From positions 34,863,052-34,927,051 of the forward strand of contig OZ034977.1 of NCBI GenBank assembly GCA_964030785.1: DNA of 64,000 bases. Reading direction: 5' to 3'. A program made the position numbers and the translations under genes. Position 1 is the stretch's first letter; each line of letters starts with the position of its first letter. This DNA is from Siderastrea siderea. Taxonomy: Eukaryota; Cnidaria; Anthozoa; Scleractinia; Rhizangiidae. The notes beneath the pieces are model-generated. The model was not told the DNA's origin and ran no database searches. It saw only the letters and a list, made by a program, of their open reading frames with translations. Shown here in pieces: positions 56,300 through 64,000 of this stretch.

Positions 56300-59026
56300 A
56301 GAAAGAATATTAGACTTCGAATTCTTTGTGAACCGCTTGATAAAGTTAAGTATTTTTGGTCGCTTGATAGTATTTTTGTAGTGTGGACGCGAATGACAAG
56401 ATTTCTTTTCTTTTTTAATTTCTTTTTGTTTTTCTTTTCTTGAGTCCTTTGGTCGCCTTCTTTGGTTGTACTAGGGTTCTTTTTGCTTTTGAGCCTCTTG
56501 GTCGCCTTTACTGGTTGTACTGAGGTTCAGAGTTTTGTATACAATGATTTATTTTGATAACTTTGATTTCTTTTGATTGTAATTCCTTTTTTGAGCCTCT
56601 TGGTCGCCTTTATTGGTTGTACTGAGGTTGAGAGCTTTGTATATAATGATTTATTTTGATTGCCATAATGAAATTGTATATCAATATATAGATTTAGCGA
56701 AGCCTAAAAGCGGAGCTCCACGTCTCTCTTTCATGCTAATTGGCCCATAAAATACAGTAAATTTTAGTTTTGCAGTAATTCCCCAAGAGGTGAAGAACAG
56801 CAAGGGAAAACATGCACACCGCTGAGGAAACTGTGAGTTAGCTTATTTTTCATCAAAGAGAAGACTCCAGTACGACTTTCACCGACAGCTCTTCTTGTAG
56901 CATTCTTTCGAAAGCTAGCTTATAGAGTTCAAGAAGAGTACCTGTAAAACTACAATTGCTAAAAAAAACCCACTTAAAGACTTTTCCATGCAAATACACA
57001 TTCTCACTGATTCCAATGCATTCCTCTGGCTGTTTTAATAGCTGTTAACCATGAAACATTTCTCGAAATCTATCTTGCTAAAATAAATAATATTTTCCAG
57101 GCATCAAACCGTTTACTGACAAAACTTCTCCAAAAAATGTTTTCGGAAACTTTCAAGCACGCGTATAATTATCAAGAGAAAATGGCACAAGTTTTTCAAC
57201 CGCAAAGTATTAATCGGGCGCTTTCAAGAATACACCCTGAACTATTAAATTTTAGGAAGCTTTTAGAGTCTCATTTTAGACAAAATACATGTAGACTTAA
57301 ACCGAGAAATGCTTTACTTATAGTTACTTAAATAAAGATTTCATTTCGATCTGTAACTAAAGACACACTGAAATGGCTTAGCGGTTTAACAAAAAACAAA
57401 ACGAACACGAAAGCATGCTGCATTGAAGTCACTCACTGAAACGGTGAGTCTAAGTTTAGTCACTAAATTGGGACAGAAATGTCATTCACTTCAAATGGAG
57501 AAACTAAAAAATATAACAATATAAGGAAAATAAAACGTAAGGAACTTTACACTAAGACTATAAACTTAAAAATGACGGCAGAGCGACTCTTCAGGTGTTG
57601 AATACTAAATAAATACGATAAATACGAATTAGTCAAAACAACCCAATATGCGTCGCCGAAGAAAAACAATCTACATTGAAAAAAAAACAACACAGACTCA
57701 GTCTAGAATAGTCACGATTTCCACTTTTCGAATGAAATTCAGTAGAATTCCTCTAAGAAAAATATTGAAAATTACGCACTAAAGTTCAAAAGGAAATTCA
57801 GCTTAATTAAGCTTAAGCTTAAGTTAACTGAAGCCTAAATATCAGATTGCTCACTAATGAAAATTCCTTTAATGTATAAACACAGAAAAGGACAAGAAAC
57901 CTTCAAAAACATGAAATGTCATTCACATAAGAAGCACTTGTTTGCCTAGGAAAGCAAACTGCATACAATTTTCCCCTCGAGTGAAGTTACGCACAAGCCG
58001 GCAAACGGGAACTACGAGCTATTTTTAAAGAAGTTTTTAAAACATTTCAAGAAAATTACCGTAATTTACTAAACATGTGAAGTCGCTCAATTAAACAATT
58101 TTTACAATGTAAATCCACACTCAAATCTGTAATTTACTCTACCACTGAACTGAAAGAAGGCCTTGAAAATCTAAACGAAAGTTGCCGGGTTCTTTCCAGA
58201 TCTCCTTAGCTTTGAGAAAAAAAAAGTATGTCCTCGAACAAGGATTTCTTGCCTTCAAGCTCTCCAGTATCTTCTATATGCGCCATCGAGATTATAGCAA
58301 TCCTTTTCCTTTTCATGATGAACTGCTACAAGTCTTCATTCCAAGAATGTATTACAATTATCGTATTGAAAGTCGAGCGTACGAGGAACCCGCCGCCATA
58401 TTGTTTACTTCAGCCACAAGAAAAAATGGCATTCCACCTCCCCCGATCAGGCTGTCTTGGGACTCCCGTCACCTTCCCCCAGAGTCTGTACGGACGGACG
58501 GACGTACGCTGACGTCAGAACCAAAATTTTTTGGATCAACGGGTTACCAAATTTTCTTACCTATGGTGCTCCGCGAGCTCCGCTATTAATTTATTTTGAT
58601 TCCTTCTTTGAGCCCCTTGGTCGCCTTTATTGGTTGTACTGGGGTTCAGATTAGCATATGTTTAAACCGATCACTCTGTATACAATAATTCAATTGTATG
58701 ATTAACATGACAGCTTTGTATATAATGATTAAATTGAAAACCTTGTATGCTAATAATTAATTTCGCTTGTATATATTGTAAATAGTTCACCTTTTGTTTA
58801 GTATAACAATGATGGCGAAGACAAAGGACACTTCATCACGAACTTTTATTTTGTCACAAATATTTATTTTGACTTTTTTGTGAATAGCGCGTGGGAACCG
58901 TTACCGCTTTTGAAGAATTCTTGCTGACTTTTTTAATCAATTTAGATAAATAGAATTGAACTGTAATATTTTGACTTTTTATCAGCGGCCCTTTGGCCGC
59001 TATGTAAATAAATTTTTATCAAAAAA
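56300..59026 (+). mobile_element. LINE H: 3' end of a U2-targeted element, interrupted by a DNA element
   Basis: Only 3' UTR-like sequence is present. Four units with GAGCCTCTTGGTCGCCTTTA and TTGGTTGTACTGAGGTTCAG occur at ~56443, 56491, 56593 and 58610. The right end carries a small hairpin (GCGGCCCTTTGGCCGC, 58985-59000) and an A-run (ATCAAAAAA) that meets U2 at TCTGTTCTTATCAG, exactly the base where LINE F ends. No ORF remains, so the LINE identity rests on the tail, the repeats and the insertion site. Confidence 0.55.
56697..58590. mobile_element. DNA element nested in LINE H
   Basis: AGCGGAGCTC at 56709-56718 and its complement GAGCTCCGCT at 58575-58584 form short inverted ends, while H repeat units resume immediately to the right. 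The right part has GACGGACGGACGTACGCTGA and GACGTCAG, a style common to MITE-like repeats. The inner ~1.5 kb is AT-rich without recognisable coding sequence. Confidence 0.5.
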
Positions 59027-59174
59027 TCTGTTCTTATCAGCTTCATATCTGATACGCTGCTCATTGAGCAGCTCATATATTAAACTGATTTTTGGAACTG
59101 GCCTGTGGAAAAGAGGCTTGCTTCGTCCCAGCCACGGGTTGCCTCGGTATAGCACTACCTCCGAGCGCGGCCCA
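59027..59174 (+). ncRNA. U2 snRNA from base ~39 to the 3' end, 5' part replaced by LINE H
   Basis: Starts TCTGTTCTTATCAGCTTCAT. It contains the ATCTGATACGCTGCTCATTG stem, the Sm site (CTGATTTTTGGAACTGG), TTGCTTCGTCCCAGCC, and the 3' stem-loop CCTCGGTATAGCACTACCTC ending near GGCCCAA. The order matches vertebrate U2. The missing 5' part includes the branch-point-pairing GUAGUA (bases 33-38), directly upstream of the insertion point. It cannot make functional U2. Confidence 0.9.
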
Positions 59175-59371
59175 ATTCCCTTCGGGGAAGAAATATTCAG
59201 CTTAAAACAGCAGCAAAACATTGAACCTTCTCTCTGTCTCTCTCTCTCGCAGGGTAGAGTGTGAACAGACAGCGGAAGCACAGAGGACTCTAAGGAGCCG
59301 GACCTGAGCACTCTACCACAAGGGAACTAAGAAAAAGCGAGTTCATCCGTCGCGGAGGGCCGAAAAATGGC
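59175..59371 (+). other. U2-U1 spacer, probable U1 promoter
   Basis: 197 bp, homologous to 31121-31310 on the - strand. It includes a pyrimidine run TCTCTCTGTCTCTCTCTCTC and ends AAAAATGGC right before U1. Conservation over two loci suggests that a promoter (PSE-like) is inside. Confidence 0.55.
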
Positions 59372-59384
59372 ATACTTACCTGAC
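59372..59384 (+). ncRNA. U1 snRNA 5' end (13 bases), interrupted by C4
   Basis: ATACTTACCTGAC. Upstream is the conserved spacer, downstream the first base of C4. Confidence 0.85.
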
Positions 59385-61530
59385 TTGGGCTTGTATGGCC
59401 GAAGGCCCTATCCATTTGGGTAGCAATTCGGTGTCCGTGTTTGGTGAGCGTCGCCTTCTCAATTTTTTTGCTAGAAGGGTTTCTTGCGATTTATTTCGCT
59501 ACATTTTGGGTGCCATTTTGGTAACCCAGCCGTTTCTTGGCCGGGGGTGCGGGGCTTAACTTTTTAAGTCCCCGTTTTTTTCCCGCCTTTTTTCCGCTTT
59601 TCACGATGCCGGACGATTCGATCCAGTGCCCCAACAGTCTGGTGGCCTTCTTTCTGGCTAGTATCTACCGTTCCTGTGGAACGTCGACCGTTGTGACTGG
59701 GCTTTTGTACTCCGTGGATCGGGACAAGCTGTCTGCTGTTCAATTCCTACGGAATGGTGCTGTCCTTTTAACGTACAAATCTTCTGAAGATTGCGCGTCT
59801 CCTGTCTCTAATGGCATCTAGTACGGTGACGTCCCTCTCCGTGTTGTGGCTATGGAGCCCAAATCTCGCTTGGTTTATCTGCGTGACTGTCCTGTTGAAG
59901 TGCTGGATAGTGCTGTGAGTGGCTTTTCCCCGTCTTACGAGGAAATCTACTCTATCACTCACAGTGAGTACCAGGGTATGCCGGAGTTGCGCGATGGGAC
60001 CCGTGTTGTGAAGATGACGCTGACCAAAGACATCCCTGGTTCTGTGCGTGTGGCTGGGTTTGACTGTCGTGTGTGGTATCGCCGTCAGCCCCCATCCTGT
60101 GCTATTTGTAAGAAGTTAGGCCATTACAGTAAGGCCTGTCATCTTAATGGTGTTTGCTGTCGCTGTTTCCGCCCTGGCCATGTGGCTAGAGAGTGTCGTA
60201 ATGCCTGGGGCCGTCCCGCCGCGCCGCCTGCTTCAGAAGCTGTGCCGTCGGCTTCCGATGCTGCCGCTCCTGCTGCTCCTCCGTCTGCCTTTGCTGATAC
60301 GTTGCCTGATGATGACCCTGAAGATGCTGATTTCAACCCTGACGCTGAGTTTGAGTCTGAGGACTCTAGTGAAATGGAAGCTGAGTTTCTCTCTGGGGAT
60401 GAGCAGGTGGTTGTCACGGCTTCAAACCCGTCGCGTTCTCCGCGTCGCCTCAGAAAGCGTAAACGGAAGTGTCGTCGTGCTGGCCCTGATGACATGGATG
60501 TAAATGAGGAGTATCCGGATATCCGTTTTTTCCGTACTTTCCGTGTGGTCAGATGATCTTACCTGGGAGGAGATTCGGGCGAACAAGTTCCGTCCTTGGG
60601 GCCCGCGTGAATCGGCCTCTCAGGTCCCGTCTCAGTCTACGCCGGTTCCTCCGTCTCCCGTTCCGTCCTCCTTCTCTTCGGACGAGTCTGTTGTTGCCTC
60701 CGTGGTTGTGTCGCCTGCTTCTCAAGAGGTTTCTCAGCCTTTGTTCCCGCAGCAGTCTCCACCTGAGTCAGCGTCTCCACCTGAGCAGTCTCAGCCCGAG
60801 CCGTCTCCCCCAGAGTCTTCACATGAGCCCGTGGTTTCGCTTGGGGCGTCTCCTCCTGTGCAGTTTCTTCCGTCTGAGCAGTCTCCACCGCCCAGTACCA
60901 GTAAGTGGTGGTGTTATTCCCAAGCTTTGGAGGGTTATGTGGACTTCGGCGTCCTTAGTCTTGATATCTGTTTGGACTGTGCGTCTTTCGAAGTCAATCG
61001 CTTTGTTGAGTACCATCACAGAGGCTGTCAACGTCCTGCAAAGACTTCGTCTCCTTTTGACGCTCTTCGCAGTGAGACTGTGGTTGATGCAGGTAGGCAA
61101 AAAATTCCTCCAGCCACTTTTGTTCCCCCGCAGTGTTTGTGCGTGACTTTTCGAGGAAGTGACTGGGTAGGAGCCTCCTTGATCTGTCGCCACTTGTCTC
61201 TGTCTATGTTGTATCGTTTTTGCACGTGTTGCGAACGTTGTAACTTTTTTGTCTGTGGTGAATCCCTGTTTATCTGTGTGTTCGTTGTGTGTGCCCTCGT
61301 GGCACAATTTTTGGAGGACTTTTGTTTTTTTGTCTGTTTTAGTTTTTGTGGAGGTGGGGTTTGACTCCCCAGCGAAGTTGGCGGCCGGTGTCCCTCCGTT
61401 TAAGAAAGAATCCACTTCTCTGGCATTGCACTTCCTCCGCCTAGAGTGGGATTAGACGTTAGGTCCAGGAGCCATTGCACTCACCCTACTGGGGGGCTGC
61501 TCGTTCGCCGTAAACACACACACCAAAAAA
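59385..61530 (+). mobile_element. C4: ORF1-only LINE of the U1-targeted family
   Basis: A full unit of 2.15 kb: 5' end TTGGGCTTGTATGGCCGAAG, ORF1, and a 3' UTR with the GTTTGACTCCCC stem, AGGAGCCATTGCACTCACCC and TACTGGGGGGCTGC. The tail CACCAAAAAA is followed by ACTTACCTGACGC. Both U1 junctions are therefore visible, with ACTTACCTGAC duplicated. There is no ORF2. Confidence 0.88.
59606..61150 (+). pseudogene. C4 ORF1 (two intact CCHC knuckles), one stop and one frameshift
   Basis: ATG at 59606 (MPDDSIQCPNSLVAFFLASI). Domains: an N-terminal region (RDKLSAVQFLRNGAVLLTYK, VYLRDCPVEVLDSAVSGF), VKMTLTKDIPGSVRVAGFDC, knuckles CAICKKLGHYSKAC and CCRCFRPGHVAREC (60097-60200), an Ala/Pro stretch, acidic DAEFESEDSSEMEAEF, a basic patch (RLRKRKRKCRRAG), LTWEEIRANKFRPWGPRES, Ser/Pro/Glu repeats and a Cys-containing C-terminus (DICLDCASFEVNRFVEYHHR). 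CAG became TAG at 59819. A base change near 60545 moves the frame. Confidence 0.85.
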
Positions 61531-61543
61531 ACTTACCTGACGC
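61531..61543 (+). ncRNA. U1 snRNA piece between C4 and LINE D
   Basis: ACTTACCTGACGC (U1 bases 3-15). The real U1 continues GGGAAG as at 38791, but here LINE D starts instead. Confidence 0.75.
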
Positions 61544-61757
61544 TTTTTTCGTTGGTTGGTATCGCCTCTGGTGCTTTTTGGTTCAGTACCCGAGAAGTTT
61601 TCCGAACCTTTGTGGGACCTCTTCACATACGGATCGGTAACGTATATTTTGATCGTCGTTTTTTTCCATTTACTTTATTTTTCTGGTGACCCTCCCAAGG
61701 AGGAATGCTTGATCTCTAAGAGGCCATAACTTGGGGTAAGCCAGTTTTACAGTCAAG

Positions 61758-62033
61758 GCTCTGCTTGACTCGTCAAGCTAAGCAGTCGCTTCGCCGGTTC
61801 AGTTTTTGGTTGGGTGACCTCACCTATCCAATTTTTGTACAGTTTTGGTTTTGTCGGTGGGCACTTTTCGGAGCCCCTTTTCCTTCTTTTTGCGTGGCTC
61901 TGCTTGACTCGTCAAGTCAAGCAGTAGCTTTGCTGGTTCAGTTTTGCTGGGTGACCTCACCCATCCAATTTTTGTACAGTTTTGGTTTTGTCGGACGGCG
62001 CGTTCGGAGCCCCTTTTTCCTTCTTTTTGCGTG
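61758..62033 (+). repeat. Two ~138-bp direct repeats in the LINE D 5' UTR
   Basis: Units 61758-61896 and 61897-62033 each begin GCTCTGCTTGACTCGTCAAG and end TTTCCTTCTTTTTGCGTG. Head-to-tail repeats in a LINE 5' UTR often carry promoters (compare mouse L1 monomers). This is an inference here. Confidence 0.85.
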
Positions 62034-62087
62034 TTTTTTGGGTCCTTTTCGGGGCCCTTTGTAGTTTTTTGCTTTGTTTTCGGGCAA

Positions 62088-62875
62088 ACGCCTGATTAGT
62101 TAATCGTATTTTAAGCGGGAAATAGTCCCGTTGACGTAATTGTTATTTAAGCGGGCAATAGTCTCGTTAATCTAATTTATTAAAGCGGGCAAAAGTCCTG
62201 CAATCTAGTTATTTAAGGCAAAGTGTGTTATTTAAGCGGGCAGTAGTCCTGTTGCTTTAATTGTTGCTTGATCGGGCAAAAGTCCCGTTATTTTTAATTT
62301 ATTTAAACCGGGCAAAAGTCCTGCAATCTAGTTCAACTTAGCGGGCAAAAGCCCCTTTCATTTAATTGCTATTTAAGGGTGTGTTATTTAAGCGGGCAAT
62401 AGTCCCGTTGATTTAATTTTTGCTTGATCGGGCAAAAGTCCCGTTATTCTAATTTATTTAAAGCAGGCAAAAGTCCTGATATCTAGTTTAACTTAGCGGG
62501 CAAAAGCCCCTTTTATTTAATTGTTATTTAAGTGGGCAAAGGACCCATTAATCCAGTGTGTTATTTAAGCGGACAATAGTCTCGTTGCTTTAATTGTTAC
62601 TTAATCGGGCAAAAGTCCGTTAATCTAATTTATCTAAAGTTATTTAAGCGGGCAATAGTCCCTGTTGCTTTAATCGGGCAAAAGTCCCGTTAATCTAATT
62701 TATTTAAAGCGGGCAAAGTCCTGCAATCTAGTTTAACTCAGGGTTGCTCCAGTGTGTTATTTAAGCGGGCAATAGTCCCGTTGACGTAATTGTCTTTAGT
62801 AGCGGGCAAAAGCCCCGTTCTTTTAATTGTTACCTAAGCGGGCAATAGTCCCGTTGCTTTAATTGTCTGTTTGCG
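62088..62875 (+). repeat. Minisatellite in the LINE D 5' UTR (GGGCAAAAGTCC type)
   Basis: More than 20 units of ~35-45 bp, each with a core AAGCGGGCAATAGTCCCGTT or TCGGGCAAAAGTCCCGTTAA and an AT-rich spacer TTTAATTGTTATTTA. The core is itself a small dyad (GGGCAA..AGTCCC). Confidence 0.9.
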
Positions 62876-62884
62876 TTGTTTAAG

Positions 62885-64000
62885 ATGGGCCTTAAAAAGA
62901 CAGTCAATATCCATGTTGGCAACAAATTGTCGGGCAAGTCCCGGGAAGATATTGCTGAGGCTATCCTTAAACTTTTTGGCGATTACGGTGTCACTGCTAT
63001 ACAGCAGTGTTGATGTAATTCGGGTCACTTTCTCTTCTGAGGACGCTGCCTTGGACGCTCTCAAAAATCGTGGCTGTCGGCTTGTTGGTATTTGGTGCAA
63101 AATGGATGGTGGGCCCCCATCACAATCATACACCTTTTTGACTACCTTTTTGAGGATAATGATGAGGGGGCCATTACTGAGTTTTTTGAGCACTATGGCC
63201 AAGTTCGTAAGGTCCGCCAGCAAAAGTACCTTCGCCATGATCCCTACACCGGTACGCGTCTGGTGGACATTTCTCTCCGCAAGACCCCTCCGCGGATAGT
63301 GTCCATCAATGCCTACCTTTGCAGGGTTTGGTATAAGGGCCAGCCCATTATTTGTAATCTGTGTGGCGCTCAGGGTCACAAGTCTGGTGAGTGCCCTGAT
63401 AGGGATAAATGTCGGTTGTGGAAGGAACTGGGCCACAAGGCCAGGGACTGCAAGAATCCTTGGGGTACCACTCACAGGGCCTCAGAACGCCGAGCGTGCG
63501 GTGTCTGTACCTACTGGTGCCCAACCCGCTAGTGATCCCCCTCCATCTGGATCCCAGCAGCAGCCAGTGGTTAGTGTTACCGATGCTGACAACCCCCCGT
63601 CCACCTTTAGTCAGCTTCAAGTTGATGTTGCTTCTGATGTTAGCACTGAGGACATTCCTGTCGATACTGCGGCTGTTCGTCTCCCGGGTGTCAGTGACGC
63701 TTCTTCTGACGTCTCACCCCCCCAATCTCAGGGGCTTCAGTTGTCGGCGAACATAAGTGAATTCTCCTCTCGGGAACCGAGTCCCTCTGTTACCATCTCA
63801 GAGTTTTCGGATGATAGCCAGAGTATTTTGCGCGCTGATCCTGTCCGCAATGACGGATCCTTAGAGGAGGCTTCTACGTCCTCCACTAGTATTCCTGCTT
63901 CTGAAGCAGTCTCTCAGACCTTTAGTTCTGATTCCCAAAATGGTGTTGATGTTGGTGAGGAGGACATGGACGTTTCTGTGTCCCTTAAGAGGAAGGAGCT
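62885..64000 (+). pseudogene. LINE D ORF1 (CCHC protein), two frameshifts, runs off the window
   Basis: ATG at 62885 (MGLKKTVNIHVGNKLSGKSR). It goes on as DVIRVTFSSEDAALDALKNR in another frame, then GAITEFFEHYGQVRKVRQQK and RVWYKGQPIICNLC. Knuckles: CNLCGAQGHKSGEC (intact) and CRLWKELGHKARDC (second Cys changed to Trp). A Ser/Pro/Asp-rich tail (ASDPPPSGSQQQPVVSVTDA and on) stays open to the end. N-terminal stop at ~63012. RNA-binding role presumed from the knuckles. Confidence 0.82.

Larger units (their letters stand above)
61544..64000 (+). mobile_element. LINE D: second family at the U1 site, 5' part (runs off the window)
   Basis: It follows the U1 piece directly (TTTTTTCGTTGGTTGGTATC). 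It has an unusually long repeat-filled 5' UTR (61544-62884) and an ORF1 with CCHC knuckles that continues past the window end. Its ORF1 differs from the C family, so it is a separate lineage. Confidence 0.7.

Noticed and set aside
58182..58589. 135-codon + strand reading frame
   Set aside because: It lies in the right part of a MITE-like repeat (GACGGACGGACGTACG) and shows no domain.
62088..62875. CRISPR-like array
   Set aside because: The repeats are imperfect, the spacers are near-identical AT-rich sequence and the genome is eukaryotic. It is a minisatellite in a LINE 5' UTR.
62834..63475. 213-codon - strand reading frame across LINE D ORF1
   Set aside because: It opposes the CCHC-encoding strand and has no family resemblance. 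It is a by-product of codon bias.

Overview
The window is animal nuclear DNA. It has many short introns with GT..AG borders, a metazoan UPF2 gene, several non-LTR (LINE) retrotransposon families, one Ty3/Gypsy LTR element, one DIRS-type element, and numerous AT-rich fold-back repeats. My best guess is an anthozoan cnidarian such as a stony coral. That guess rests on the mix of repeats and the intron-rich UPF2 gene, and nothing in the sequence proves it.

Layout. Positions 1-3835 hold a 5'-truncated, decayed LINE lying between ~45-bp terminal inverted repeats. Positions 4124-19285 hold the 3' part of UPF2 (23 exons on the + strand): acidic linker, third MIF4G domain, second acidic stretch, UPF1-binding C-terminus. 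A 3' UTR with AATAAA follows at 19875. No ordinary protein-coding host gene was recognised after that. Positions 20020-23310 are a broken DIRS-like element with another repeat inserted in it.

From 23.5 kb to the end, the window is a set of small-RNA gene remnants (5S rRNA, U1 snRNA, U2 snRNA), most of them split by sequence-specific LINEs. Family A (Tx1/L1-like, two copies: 23827-26844 + and 39829-49590 -) sits inside 5S rRNA genes. For the second copy both 5S halves flank the element, and together they make one ~121-nt 5S gene after removing a 12-16 bp target duplication. A second family sits in U1 at ACTTACCTGAC. It is seen as a nearly intact ORF2 copy (E, 34542-38779) followed by the U1 body, and as four ORF1-bearing copies without ORF2 (C1-C4), three of them in a head-to-tail array. 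Family D (61544 to end) appears to use the same U1 sequence, cut two bases further in. Families F and H end at the same base of U2, just after the branch-point-pairing region. The unit 'U2 - ~190 bp - U1' occurs twice (31.1-31.4 kb - strand; 59.0-59.4 kb + strand), each time hit in both genes.

A 4.56-kb Gypsy element (43822-48377) is inserted in the second family-A copy with a 4-bp duplication. It has lost protease and RT. In their place, between gag and RNase H, lies a stretch that reads as part of a Y-box/cold-shock domain, which suggests capture of a host gene fragment. Another Tx1-like LINE (G, 50.1-55.0 kb) keeps an intact ORF1 with CCHC knuckles and carries a SINE-like insertion with a 13-bp target duplication.

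LIMITS: element ends and exon borders were read by eye. Assignments to families (Tx1, Keno-like, Mutsu-like, DIRS) are by recognisable motifs and target sites, without a database search.
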